64,000 nucleotides of DNA from Asticcacaulis endophyticus (GTDB taxonomy: Bacteria > Pseudomonadota > Alphaproteobacteria > Caulobacterales > Caulobacteraceae), in NCBI RefSeq assembly GCF_014652575.1, contig NZ_BMZB01000001.1:1819470-1883469 (forward strand), read 5' to 3'. Both the position numbers and the translations under genes were made by a program. A model generated the notes under the pieces. It had not been told where the DNA came from, made no database searches, and was given only the letters and a program-made list of their open reading frames with translations. Shown here in pieces: positions 1-8,376 of the stretch (its first letter is position 1; the number at the start of each line of letters is the position of its first letter).

Positions 1-792
1 AGCGAATTTCAGGGTGGCAATCTGGTGGTTGAGGCCCTGAACGGCGGTTCGCTGGATTACGGGGGTATGAGCGAAATCCCGCCGATATTTGCGCTGGGCT
101 CGCCCATCCAGAGTTTCCGCCAGATCGCCGTCTTGCACGGTGATGTCAATAATCAGGTCGTTCTGGTGCCCAAAGGCTCGAAGATTGAAAAACTCGAAGA
201 CCTGAAGGGCAAGCGGGTCGGTTATGTGCGGGCGACAACCTCGCAGTATTTCCTGATCAAGATGCTGGAATCGGTGGGCTTAAGTTTTGATGACATCACC
301 CCGGTCGCCTTGGGCGTAACGGACGGGGCTTCGGCCTTTTCGCAAGGGGCGCTTGATGCCTGGGCAATCTATGGCTTTCCGATCCAGCGAGCGGTGGCGA
401 CCGAAGGGGCGCGCGTGCTTAAGACCGCGCTTGGGTTCTTATCTGGCAATTATCTAGTGGTCGCCCATGTCGATGCTTTGAAAAATCTGGCGAAAGTGGC
501 GGAGATTCGTCAATATCTGGGGCTGCTGAGACAGGCCTATGCCTGGGCGGCGGGTCATCAGGATCAATGGGCGGAAATTGTCGCCAAAGAGATTGGCGTC
601 CCGCTGGAATATGTCCGTGACCAGTTTGCGAACAAAAGCGACAATTATGAACTGCGCCCCGTGACCGAAGCCGCCATTCAGTCGCAGCAGGAGGTGGCCG
701 ATACCTTTACCAGAGCCGGTGTCCTGGCAAAGCCCGTGGATGTGCGCTTCCTGTGGGATGACCGATTCAATGATATTTTGGGGGCGGTCTGA
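1..792 (+). CDS. ABC transporter substrate-binding protein, SsuA/NrtT-like (5' end outside window)
   Basis: The frame is open from base 1 to the stop at 790-792, so the start lies upstream; 263 residues are visible. The text matches the NMT1/SsuA periplasmic fold: a GGMSEIPP segment that lines the ligand site, then LEDLKGKRVGYVRATTSQY, which is the usual second-lobe entry, and QGALDAWAIYG. This family delivers sulfonates, sulfate esters, nitrate or taurine to an inner-membrane permease. It is followed after 2 bp by a flavin enzyme and no permease is adjacent; ssuC/ssuB lie 6 kb downstream. Ligand is inferred from neighbours only. The signal peptide cannot be seen. Confidence 0.85.
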   Translation, partial: SEFQGGNLVVEALNGGSLDYGGMSEIPPIFALGSPIQSFRQIAVLHGDVNNQVVLVPKGSKIEKLEDLKGKRVGYVRATTSQYFLIKMLESVGLSFDDITPVALGVTDGASAFSQGALDAWAIYGFPIQRAVATEGARVLKTALGFLSGNYLVVAHVDALKNLAKVAEIRQYLGLLRQAYAWAAGHQDQWAEIVAKEIGVPLEYVRDQFANKSDNYELRPVTEAAIQSQQEVADTFTRAGVLAKPVDVRFLWDDRFNDILGAV

Positions 793-794
793 TC

Positions 795-1964
795 ATGGGA
801 TTGGTAGCTTCTATTTCTGCGGTCGATGATCCGCTGGCCCCGCATAATCTGGAACGCCTGACGCAGGAACTGGCTGAGACGGCAGAAGTTTACGACCGCA
901 GTGGCGAGTTTCCACGCCCTAACTTCGATATTTTGGCCCGCGAGGGACTGATCGGTCTGACCGTGTCCAAGGCCTATGGTGGGCGCGGGGCGGGGCTTGC
1001 GGACGGGCTGAAGGTTTTGGGGGCTGTCGCCAAAGGCGAGCCTTCCACAGCCCTTATTCTGTTTATGACCTATGCCTATCATGCGGCGGGGCGTGGGACG
1101 AACTGGCCCGAACGGCTTTACGAACAACTGGCTCAGGAAGCCGTTAACGGACGGGGTCTTATTGGCGGACTACGGGTTGAGCCAGAGTTGGGCACCCCGG
1201 TACGCGGCGGCTTACCCAAAACGACGGCGCGCCGTGTAGGGGACGCGTGGCGGTTGACCGGCACCAAGATTTACTCAACAGGATCAACGGGGCTTGATTG
1301 GTTTGCCGTCTATGCCCGAACCGATGAACCTGAGCCGCGCGTGGGTACATTTCTAGTCAAACCTGATGCGTCTGGCATCACTATAAACCCCGCCTGGGAT
1401 CATTTGGGGATGCGGGCGACCGTGTCCCATGAAGTTGTGTTTGACAATACGCCGGTGCCGCTCACTCAGGCTGTGGATTTACGAACCCCACGCGAATGGA
1501 GTCTGGTGCCGCCTGATCCGGTGCATCTTTTGTGGAATGCTCTGGCGATTTCGACCATCTATGATGGTGTGGCGCGCGCGGCCAGAGACTGGCTACGGCA
1601 ATACCTCAATGAACGGGTGCCGTCCAATCTGGGGGCGCCGCTGGCAAGCCTTGCACGTGTTCAGGAAAAGTTCGGGGAAATCGAAGCGCTGTTGTATGCC
1701 AACCGCGTCCTCATCGAGACCGCGGCGCAGCGTGCCGATGCGGGCGATCCGCCGACCGCAGCAGAAGGCAATGCTATTAAATTTGTCGCCACAGGTAATG
1801 CTATCCGTGCGGTCGAAATCGGGCTGGAACTGACTGGAAATCCGGGACTCAGCCGCAAGAATCCGCTGGAGCGTCACTACCGTGATGTTTTGTGCTCGCG
1901 CATTCATTCACCGCAAAACGACACCATTCTTACCGCCTTTGGAAAATCAGGACTTTCTCTATGA
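795..1964 (+). CDS. Acyl-CoA dehydrogenase-family flavoprotein (SfnB/DszC-like)
   Basis: The 389-residue protein has the three-part acyl-CoA dehydrogenase layout: helical N-domain (about 15-120, with SKAYGGRGAG), a middle beta-domain (about 125-235, with LTGTKIYSTGSTGLDWF) and a helical C-domain. In sulfur islands this fold is used by SfnB/DszC-type flavin enzymes that oxidise sulfones or thioethers rather than acyl-CoA; the LTGTKIYSTG segment fits that branch, but the assignment is inference. It starts 2 bp after the sulfonate-binding gene and its stop overlaps the next start (ATGA), so it is translationally coupled on both sides. A true acyl-CoA dehydrogenase is less likely because no CoA ligase or hydratase is near. 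Confidence 0.82.
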   Translation: MGLVASISAVDDPLAPHNLERLTQELAETAEVYDRSGEFPRPNFDILAREGLIGLTVSKAYGGRGAGLADGLKVLGAVAKGEPSTALILFMTYAYHAAGRGTNWPERLYEQLAQEAVNGRGLIGGLRVEPELGTPVRGGLPKTTARRVGDAWRLTGTKIYSTGSTGLDWFAVYARTDEPEPRVGTFLVKPDASGITINPAWDHLGMRATVSHEVVFDNTPVPLTQAVDLRTPREWSLVPPDPVHLLWNALAISTIYDGVARAARDWLRQYLNERVPSNLGAPLASLARVQEKFGEIEALLYANRVLIETAAQRADAGDPPTAAEGNAIKFVATGNAIRAVEIGLELTGNPGLSRKNPLERHYRDVLCSRIHSPQNDTILTAFGKSGLSL

Positions 1965-2908
1965 CTTTGGTAATTGCGTCCCAACTTGAAGCGGGGTTTA
2001 ACGACGAACTGCGCGACCATCCTGCACGTCCGCAGGTCATTGATGTCCCGGAAGAGACGCCGTGGGATGCAGCCAAAAGTGCTGATGTGCTGCTGGTGCG
2101 GCCCTCACCGGTATGGAAGAAAAGCCTGTCTTCGCCACGACCTGATCTGTGGCCGGGACGCTTGAAATGGGTCTATAGCGCGTCTACCGGTGTGGATTAT
2201 TATCCGAAATGGTTGCTGGAAGCGCCGCTGGTGACCTGCGGGCGGGGCGTTGCGGCCGATGAAATCGCCGATTACATTATCTCGGCCATCTATCACCGCG
2301 CCAAAGACCTCGAAGGGGCGCGGGTAAGGTCTTTAAGCGAATGGCGGCAAATTCCCCTTGGGCGGGTGACCGGATCGACAATTGGCATAATTGGCTTTGG
2401 CGCGATCGGGCAGGAAGTGGCAAGGCGGGTGATTGCCCTGGGCGCGAACGTCACGGCGGTCCGACGGCGTGATCAGGCCAGTCCGGTGGTGGGTGTTACC
2501 TTACTGGGGTCGATTAGCGAAGTCGTGGCGTCTGCCGATCACATTCTTCTGGCACTACCCGGAACGCCTGCCACCCAAAAGGTCATCAACCGGGCGGTTC
2601 TGGCCCATGCCAAACCCACGGCGCATCTGATTAACATTGCGCGCGGGTCCGTGCTTGATCAGGACGCCTTGCTTGAGGCGCTGGATAGTGGACGGCTGGC
2701 CTATGCGACTTTGGATGTCACTGATCCTGAGCCCTTGCCGGAGGGGCACCGTCTCTACACGCATTCAAAGGTGCGCCTAACGCCGCATATATCGTCCAAC
2801 TATCTGGTCGTTCGCCATCGCCTGCTGGAAAAGGTGGCAAATGACATCGCCCTCTTCACGCGCGGTGAGACGCCGTCCGATGTGGTCGATGCGGCGGCCG
2901 GTTACTAG
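1961..2908 (+). CDS. D-isomer-specific 2-hydroxyacid dehydrogenase
   Basis: The 315-residue product starts at the ATG that overlaps the previous stop; the frame extends further upstream but only inside the preceding gene. It contains the Rossmann segment IGIIGFGAIGQEVARR and the family catalytic set: Arg in INIARGSVLD, Glu in DVTDPEPLPEGH and His in LTPHIS. The family reduces 2-oxoacids with NAD(P)H or runs the reverse reaction. Its place between sulfonate uptake and an AprAB-like pair suggests a sulfonated or thio-substituted hydroxyacid substrate, such as a sulfolactate-type compound, but nothing in the sequence proves this. Confidence 0.85.
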   Translation: MTLVIASQLEAGFNDELRDHPARPQVIDVPEETPWDAAKSADVLLVRPSPVWKKSLSSPRPDLWPGRLKWVYSASTGVDYYPKWLLEAPLVTCGRGVAADEIADYIISAIYHRAKDLEGARVRSLSEWRQIPLGRVTGSTIGIIGFGAIGQEVARRVIALGANVTAVRRRDQASPVVGVTLLGSISEVVASADHILLALPGTPATQKVINRAVLAHAKPTAHLINIARGSVLDQDALLEALDSGRLAYATLDVTDPEPLPEGHRLYTHSKVRLTPHISSNYLVVRHRLLEKVANDIALFTRGETPSDVVDAAAGY

Positions 2909-2920
2909 GCGTTAAACCCT

Positions 2921-4465
2921 ATGTCGCGCACCGTTTATTCCACAGATGTGCTGGTCATCGGTGGCGGGCTGGCGGGGTGCTGGGCCGCCGTGGCAGCGGT
3001 GCGGGAAGGGGTCAGGGTCATCCTGGCCGAAAAAGGCTATGTCGGCACCAGCGGGGTTACGGCAACCGCCGGGCCGGGCCATTGGTGGGTGCCGCCTAAC
3101 CCGCCGGAATTGCGCCAGAAAGCGATAGCCGAACGCCATGCGCGGGGCATGGGACTGTCAGATCCGCAATGGATGGCGCGGATCATTGATACCACCTGGA
3201 AAACCCTGCCGACCCTGTCGAACCATTATCACTTCTATACCGAAAATGGCGTCACCCACTATCGCGGTCTGCGCGGGCCGGAATATATGCGCGCCATGCG
3301 GGCTTTAGCCATAGAGGCGGGCGTGACGATTATGGATCAGAGTCCAATACATGACCTGACGCTGGCTGCCGATGGGAGCGTGGCGGGCGCGGTCGGAGAG
3401 CACCGGCAGTTACAACAGGCTTTTGAAGTCAAGGCTGGCGCAGTCGTTATGGCGACGGGCGGCTGCGCCTTCTTTTCCCACCTGCTCGGCAGCGGTAACA
3501 ATACCGGAGATGGCTACCGTATGGCGGTGGCGGCCGGGGCTGATCTGTCCGGCATGGAGTTCACCAACTACTATACGGTAGCACCCGTAAGATCGAACAT
3601 GACACGCTCGATGGCCTATAGCTTTGCGCGCTATTTCGATAGCGTCGGACGGGAGCTGGATATTAAGCCTGGGCCGGAGGTCAATGAGGCATTGGCCAAG
3701 GCACTGATGCGTGGAAAGGTGTTCTGCTGGCTCGACCGTGTGCCGCAGGACATTCAGGCGATCATGCCTCACGTTCAGCCAAACTTTGTTGCCCCGTTCG
3801 ACCGGCGTGGCATAAACCCCTACCGTGACCGTTTCGAGGTTACGCTGCGCGGGGAAGGCACCATTCGCGGTATTGGCGGCATTAATGTGATTGATGACGC
3901 CTGCCAGACCCGTGTGCCGGGGCTGTTTGCGGCCGGAGATGCCGCCACACGTGAGTTGATTGCCGGTGCGGTATCAGGCGGCGGCGCGCAAAACTCGGCC
4001 TGGGCTTTGTCATCGGGCCAGTGGGCCGGGCGGGGCGCGGCGCGCCGTCGTCAGATCAGGACGAGTGAGGTCGTGTCCATGCGCATTTCGGGGGCGCCGT
4101 TATTATCGGTTGAAGAGGTTGTGACCGCCGTGCGGCAAGAGATGGAACCACCCGCGAAAAATATGTTCCGCAGCGACAGCCAGTTGCGGCGCTCATTGCA
4201 GCGAATGGATGCCGTCTGGGCGGCGGTGCGCGACCGCCCGGTCTCTTCAGAAAGGTGGCGGGATCAGGCTTTGCGGGCCACAGTCGCTACCGCGCGCTGG
4301 AGCCTCAACGCGGCGCTTACCAGAACCGAGAGCCGTGGAATGCATAGGCGCACCGATTTTCCGGCGCTTGACCCGCATCAGGCGCACCGGCTGATCGTTT
4401 CCGGCATGGATCAGGTCGCGGTATGCCCGCATTTTGCGTTGGCCACACCTTTGGAAGCGCTATGA
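2921..4465 (+). CDS. FAD-dependent oxidoreductase, fumarate reductase/AprA-like flavoprotein
   Basis: The 514-residue protein begins with a dinucleotide-binding GGGLAG (residues 14-19) and carries GSGNNTGDGYRMAVAAGADL and a late FAD contact, VPGLFAAGDAATRELIAG, typical of the fumarate reductase/succinate dehydrogenase/AprA flavoprotein superfamily. The next gene is a small two-cluster ferredoxin overlapping by 4 bp, the same pairing as AprA/AprB of adenylylsulfate reductase. I infer a soluble two-subunit redox enzyme acting on an organosulfur intermediate. It is shorter than true dissimilatory AprA (about 600-660 residues), so a distinct reaction is likely. No signal peptide is seen, so it should be cytoplasmic. 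Confidence 0.85.
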   Translation: MSRTVYSTDVLVIGGGLAGCWAAVAAVREGVRVILAEKGYVGTSGVTATAGPGHWWVPPNPPELRQKAIAERHARGMGLSDPQWMARIIDTTWKTLPTLSNHYHFYTENGVTHYRGLRGPEYMRAMRALAIEAGVTIMDQSPIHDLTLAADGSVAGAVGEHRQLQQAFEVKAGAVVMATGGCAFFSHLLGSGNNTGDGYRMAVAAGADLSGMEFTNYYTVAPVRSNMTRSMAYSFARYFDSVGRELDIKPGPEVNEALAKALMRGKVFCWLDRVPQDIQAIMPHVQPNFVAPFDRRGINPYRDRFEVTLRGEGTIRGIGGINVIDDACQTRVPGLFAAGDAATRELIAGAVSGGGAQNSAWALSSGQWAGRGAARRRQIRTSEVVSMRISGAPLLSVEEVVTAVRQEMEPPAKNMFRSDSQLRRSLQRMDAVWAAVRDRPVSSERWRDQALRATVATARWSLNAALTRTESRGMHRRTDFPALDPHQAHRLIVSGMDQVAVCPHFALATPLEAL

Positions 4466-4791
4466 TTGCTGATCTTGATCCGTCTATATGTAATGGCTGC
4501 GGCGTCTGTGTGCAGATATGTCCGGCGAATGTATTTGATATGGGCGCGGGCACGCCTGTCATTGCCCGCACCGACGATTGCCAGACCTGTTTTCTATGCG
4601 AACTCTATTGTGAGACGGACGCTATATATGTCGATCCCGACTGTGAAGCGCCGGTCGCGGTGGACCGTGAGCAGATTTCCCCCCTTCGTGGCAAGTTCAG
4701 GCGTGAGTCCGGCTGGGGCGAACAGGCCGCAGAACATCCTAACCTGCACTGGCGCATGGACGAGATTTTTCGACGGGCGCGGGAGGCGTAA
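4462..4791 (+). CDS. 2[4Fe-4S] ferredoxin, AprB-like subunit
   Basis: The 109-residue protein has two cluster motifs: Cys10, 13, 16 and 20 (CNGCGVCVQICP) and Cys40, 43, 46 and 50 (CQTCFLCELYC). This predicts two [4Fe-4S] clusters. Start chosen at the ATG overlapping the upstream stop by ATGA; an upstream in-frame start would lie inside the flavoprotein gene. The roughly 50-residue charged C-terminal tail resembles the tail by which AprB wraps AprA. It most likely transfers electrons to or from the flavoprotein encoded just before it. It is the last gene of this operon and a hairpin follows. Confidence 0.88.
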   Translation: MIADLDPSICNGCGVCVQICPANVFDMGAGTPVIARTDDCQTCFLCELYCETDAIYVDPDCEAPVAVDREQISPLRGKFRRESGWGEQAAEHPNLHWRMDEIFRRAREA

Positions 4792-4804
4792 ATCCCAAAA
4801 AAGT

Positions 4805-4828
4805 AAGGCCGTGCTTGACACGGCCTTT
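4805..4828. terminator. Bidirectional terminator between convergent genes
   Basis: The stem AAGGCCGTG / CACGGCCTT closes a 5-base loop and is followed by T residues; a run of six A lies just before it at 4797-4802, so it can end transcription from both sides. It sits between the ferredoxin gene (+) and the peroxiredoxin-like gene (-). Confidence 0.8.
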
Positions 4829-4855
4829 AAGTTTCAGAGGATGCGGTCAGAGGCT

Positions 4856-5527
4856 TTAAGCCGCATCCTGCTGACGTGTGAGATGGGCGAGTATGGTCTC
4901 GGATTCAGTGCGCTTAAGCCAGTCGGGGCTGACCTCAACAAACTGCACAATACCGTCCTTATCGGCCAGGATGACGGTCGGCTGCGGCAGTATCCAGCTT
5001 TGGGTGCCGGTCAGATCACCTATCCAGTTGGCCGGGGGCGGTGATGGTTTATCAATAGGTTCAAAGGTAATCCCCAGCGCATTGCCAAAGTGGTTATCTG
5101 TATCCGAGGCGACGGTAAAACCCAGATCGTGGCGTGTTTCAATATCAATCAAGCCTTCGGGCACATGTGGAGAAACCGCAATCAGCCGAATGCCCCGCCG
5201 CTTAAGCTCAGGCCACAGGGTGCGCTGATAATGGGGCAGGGCGATATTGCAGGCGGGGCAGCCCGCATACCGAAAAAATATGAACACCGTCCCGGCCTCA
5301 CCCAGATCGGCGGGCGTGATCGTGCCGCCTTCGACATTTTTAAGGGCAAACTCAGGCAGTTTTTCACCCGCCGATATGTGAGTATCCGGTGCGTACTGCC
5401 TGACCAAGGCTTGTCGTTGATCGATATTTTTCTGAAGCTGGGCTGCAGGCCATGTCCGTTCACGTTCGGCGTGGAGGGCTTCGAATTGCGCAGTCAGACT
5501 GTCAATTGATGTGGGCGCATAGGTCAT
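4856..5527 (-). CDS. Peroxiredoxin/thioredoxin-fold (AhpC-TSA) protein
   Basis: The 223-residue protein has an N-terminal helical extension (1-50), then a thioredoxin fold with FFRYAGCPACN, so Cys90 and Cys93 form a CPAC active site. The family reduces peroxides or disulfides with thiol donors. Start at 5527 was preferred over 5551 because GGAG lies 8 bases before it. It is convergent to the AprAB-like operon. A role in handling thiol or sulfite-related oxidative stress fits the location, but this is inference. Confidence 0.8.
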   Translation of the reverse strand: MTYAPTSIDSLTAQFEALHAERERTWPAAQLQKNIDQRQALVRQYAPDTHISAGEKLPEFALKNVEGGTITPADLGEAGTVFIFFRYAGCPACNIALPHYQRTLWPELKRRGIRLIAVSPHVPEGLIDIETRHDLGFTVASDTDNHFGNALGITFEPIDKPSPPPANWIGDLTGTQSWILPQPTVILADKDGIVQFVEVSPDWLKRTESETILAHLTRQQDAA

Positions 5528-5641
5528 GAGGGGAACTCCATGAGAGCGCATCCCAAAGATACGCAGACAAACAGAATTTCATGTTAGCGGGTCATCCACA
5601 GGGGAAAAAACGAAAAATGCCAAAGCCTTGATGAGTAATAT

Positions 5642-6478
5642 TTATAGGTCACCGATGATATTGCGCGTCAGTTCGGCCAGACGATAAGAGGCCGGATCGA
5701 GGCCCTCGGCGGTCTCAACGACGCATGAAATGTTCGGCAGTTCAGGCAAGCGTGTATCTTCAAGCACTGGCAGGTCATGCAGGAACAGATGGGTACGGCA
5801 ACTGACGGCTAGCCCCGCCTGTACAGCCGCCTTAAGGGTCGACAGGTTTGGTGTTTCGACCGCAATCCGATATGGGATATCGGCATTTTCAAGGGTGCGG
5901 ATAGCCGCTTCGCGGAACCGGCAGGGTTGCTCAATGACAGCCAGAGGCACCACGGCCTTGCGGGTCAGTTCTACACTGCCATACCATTTCATGGCGGCGG
6001 ATTTGACGGCGTTGGCATCCTGACTACCGGCAAAGCCTACGATAATATCAAGTTGTCTGCGTTCCAGCAGGGTTTGTAGCTCCGCAGTACCGGCAACCCT
6101 GGCAAAAATCTGGGCATCGGGATGCAGACTGGCGAATGTGCCTAAAAGTCCGGTCAGCAAGGTGTCAGCAAAGTCCTGGACCATGCCGATCCGAACCGGT
6201 CCGGAAAATTCATGATTGGAAACGGCTGCGACCGCTTCATCGTGCAGGGACAAGACGCGCCTTGCATAGTCGAGCAGCACATCGCCTGCGGGCGTTAGCG
6301 TCAGGCGGCGGCCGTCCCGCACAAACAGCGATTGCTGAACCAGTTCTTCCAGTCGCTTGACCTGAAGGCTGAGGGCCGACTGGGTGACAAATACCTGTTC
6401 TGACGCATTGAGCATAGAGCCGGTGTCAACAATGGCGACGAAGCTTCTGATGAGGTTGGTGGGCAGGTTGACAGGCAT
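5642..6478 (-). CDS. LysR-family transcriptional regulator
   Basis: The 278-residue protein has an N-terminal winged helix-turn-helix (about 8-65) with ASEQVFVTQSALSLQVKRLE and LTPAGDVLLDYARR, and a substrate-binding co-inducer domain from about 90. It is divergent to ssuC with 271 bp between, which holds a perfect palindrome at 6567-6589. LysR proteins commonly control the divergent operon and themselves, so it is the best local candidate for regulator of the sulfur island (CysB/Cbl/SsuR-like role, inferred). It is slightly short for the family (about 300). Confidence 0.9.
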   Translation of the reverse strand: MPVNLPTNLIRSFVAIVDTGSMLNASEQVFVTQSALSLQVKRLEELVQQSLFVRDGRRLTLTPAGDVLLDYARRVLSLHDEAVAAVSNHEFSGPVRIGMVQDFADTLLTGLLGTFASLHPDAQIFARVAGTAELQTLLERRQLDIIVGFAGSQDANAVKSAAMKWYGSVELTRKAVVPLAVIEQPCRFREAAIRTLENADIPYRIAVETPNLSTLKAAVQAGLAVSCRTHLFLHDLPVLEDTRLPELPNISCVVETAEGLDPASYRLAELTRNIIGDL

Positions 6479-6566
6479 GATCTCACTTTAATTTTCGAGA
6501 ATGACCGGTGCTTTATAGGATGCTGCCCGCATTTTTCACAAACCCGTTTGGCTGAGGTCAGGCTTT

Positions 6567-6589
6567 AATAAAACTAATTTTGTTTTATT
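6567..6589. promoter_or_regulatory. Perfect palindrome, candidate LysR operator
   Basis: AATAAAAC and GTTTTATT form perfect 8-bp arms around 7 bases. It lies 89 bp from the lysR start and 160 bp from the ssuC start, in the divergent promoter region. The GTTTTAT half recurs in five other intergenic sites of the island. AT-rich dyads of this size suit LysR dimers; binding is inferred. Confidence 0.6.
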
Positions 6590-6749
6590 TTTAATGATGA
6601 TAATCCGCCCTGGTCTCCCAGGGTTTCTTATTTTTAAGCGGGTCAAGTCGTCAGATGAGAAATGCTTATAGCTGTCCCGAATAATTCTCAATTGAAAGAG
6701 TAGGAAATTGATACCTTAATGCCGGTCCGTATTCGCGTGATCAGGTGCC

Positions 6750-7529
6750 ATGACCCAACCCAATCTCATCCTCAATTATCTTTCAAAGGCGCGCTGGCTG
6801 TCGCCCGTGGCGTTACTGCTGCTCTGGGAAGCTGGCTCAAGGTCGGGCCTTATTCCTGAACGCACATTGGCCGCTCCGTCAGCGGTGCTATCGACGTTGG
6901 TAGACATGGTGTTGTCAGGAGAATTGCCGTCAAACCTTGTGGTGTCAGGCGGGCGTATCCTGATCGGTCTGGCCATTGGCGTTAGTCTGGGAATCATTCT
7001 GGGCTTGGTGTCCGGTCTATCCAAACAAGGTGAGGTGGCGGTCGATCCTTTAATGCAGATCAAACGCACGATCCCGGCTCTGGCCCTGACGCCCTTGTTT
7101 ATCGTCTGGTTCGGGATCGGTGAGACGCCCAAGGTGGCGCTGATCGCCTTTGCGACCGTCTTTCCGGTCTACCTCAATCTTTACAGCGGTATTCGCGGTG
7201 TCGATGTCCGCCTCGTTGATGCGGCGCGCAGTTTCGGCCTGAGCCGGGCTGAGCAGATATGGCATGTCATCTTGCCGGGTGCCTTGCCATCGCTGCTGGT
7301 GGGTTTGCGGTTTTCCTTATCTATATCGATTCTGGTGCTGGTTGTGGCTGAGCAGATCAATGCCTCGGCAGGGCTCGGTTACCTGATCAACAATGCCCGC
7401 GATTTCATGCGCACCGACATCATTGTGGTGTGCCTGATGGTCTATGCGGTCCTGGGCCTTCTGGCCGATGCGTTTGTGCGGTTTCTGGAAGCGGGCGCAC
7501 TCGCCTGGCGTCCGAGTTTAGTAGGGTAA
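6750..7529 (+). CDS. ssuC: Sulfonate ABC transporter permease SsuC
   Basis: The 259-residue protein has about six hydrophobic segments and the ABC importer EAA loop, RSFGLSRAEQIWHVILPGALP, close to its middle-to-end. The N-terminal LLLWEAGSRSGLIPERTLAAP is typical of the SsuC/TauC/NrtB family. It forms the membrane channel for sulfonates with SsuB. Next gene follows after 5 bp. No binding protein sits in this operon; three candidates (1-792, 14139-15110, 25157-26101) could feed it, which is inference. Confidence 0.9.
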   Translation: MTQPNLILNYLSKARWLSPVALLLLWEAGSRSGLIPERTLAAPSAVLSTLVDMVLSGELPSNLVVSGGRILIGLAIGVSLGIILGLVSGLSKQGEVAVDPLMQIKRTIPALALTPLFIVWFGIGETPKVALIAFATVFPVYLNLYSGIRGVDVRLVDAARSFGLSRAEQIWHVILPGALPSLLVGLRFSLSISILVLVVAEQINASAGLGYLINNARDFMRTDIIVVCLMVYAVLGLLADAFVRFLEAGALAWRPSLVG

Positions 7530-7534
7530 AGATC

Positions 7535-8374
7535 ATGAATGCTATTTTATCGACCCTGCAGACCGGCTTTACGCGTCAGTTCCTAAGATACGAAGATCAG
7601 CGTGCGTCCTCATCTACCGCCAATACGACCGGGGGTCTGGTCAGGCTGCGGGGCTTTACGCGGCGCTTTGGTGATAATGCGATCATTGAAGGCCTTGATC
7701 TGGACATTGCGCCGGGTGAGTTCGTCTCGCTTCTGGGGCGATCGGGCAGTGGCAAGACCACGTTGTTGCGCACGCTGGCTGGTCTTGATAGCGCCGAAGG
7801 TCAGGACGTGACGATCCCACAGACCCGCGCCGTGGTCTTTCAGGATGCGCGCCTTTTGCCGTGGAAGCGGGTTTGGCGCAATGTGGCGCTGGGCTTGAGG
7901 GGGTCTGATGTCCGCCAAAGGGCCGAAGCGGCCTTGCGCGAAGTTGGACTTGATCATCGTCTGGATGCCTGGCCGCTGACCTTATCGGGCGGGGAATCGC
8001 AGCGGGTGGCATTGGCGCGGGCTCTGGTGCGTGAGCCGCAGTTGCTGCTAATGGATGAGCCGTTTGCCGCGCTGGACGCTCTGACGCGCTTTCGGGTACA
8101 TGAACTGGTGCTGCGGTTGTGGTCGGTGCATCGGCCCAGTGTGATGCTGGTGACCCACGATGTCGATGAAGCCATCAAGCTTAGTGACCGGGTTCTGGTG
8201 CTGGATAAGGGCCGGATTGTCGCGGAAGAGCGCATCACGGCCCCGCGCGGAGAGCGTGAAATTCTGACCGTGGAGTTGCGCGAGGCACTTTTAAGTAAAC
8301 TCGGCACCGGCCGTATTGAAGATGATGCCGATATCGCCGCCGTCTTTGACGATAAGCCCAATATCCCGTTTTGA
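7535..8374 (+). CDS. ssuB: Sulfonate ABC transporter ATPase SsuB
   Basis: The 279-residue ATPase has Walker A LLGRSGSGKTT (about 67-77), the Q-loop VVFQDARLLPWKRVWRNV, signature LSGGESQRVALARAL, Walker B LLLMDEPFAALD and the switch His in VTHDVDEA. The LPWKRV Q-loop is characteristic of SsuB/TauB/NrtD ATPases. The start is the ATG 5 bp after ssuC; upstream in-frame codons lie within ssuC. The first 33 residues are an extra N-terminal tail before the ATPase core. It powers uptake together with SsuC. Confidence 0.9.
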   Translation: MNAILSTLQTGFTRQFLRYEDQRASSSTANTTGGLVRLRGFTRRFGDNAIIEGLDLDIAPGEFVSLLGRSGSGKTTLLRTLAGLDSAEGQDVTIPQTRAVVFQDARLLPWKRVWRNVALGLRGSDVRQRAEAALREVGLDHRLDAWPLTLSGGESQRVALARALVREPQLLLMDEPFAALDALTRFRVHELVLRLWSVHRPSVMLVTHDVDEAIKLSDRVLVLDKGRIVAEERITAPRGEREILTVELREALLSKLGTGRIEDDADIAAVFDDKPNIPF

Positions 8375-8376
8375 TC

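Noticed and set aside
678-1127. 149-codon minus-strand frame
   Set aside because: Shadow of the acyl-CoA-dehydrogenase-like gene; no ribosome site or family text.
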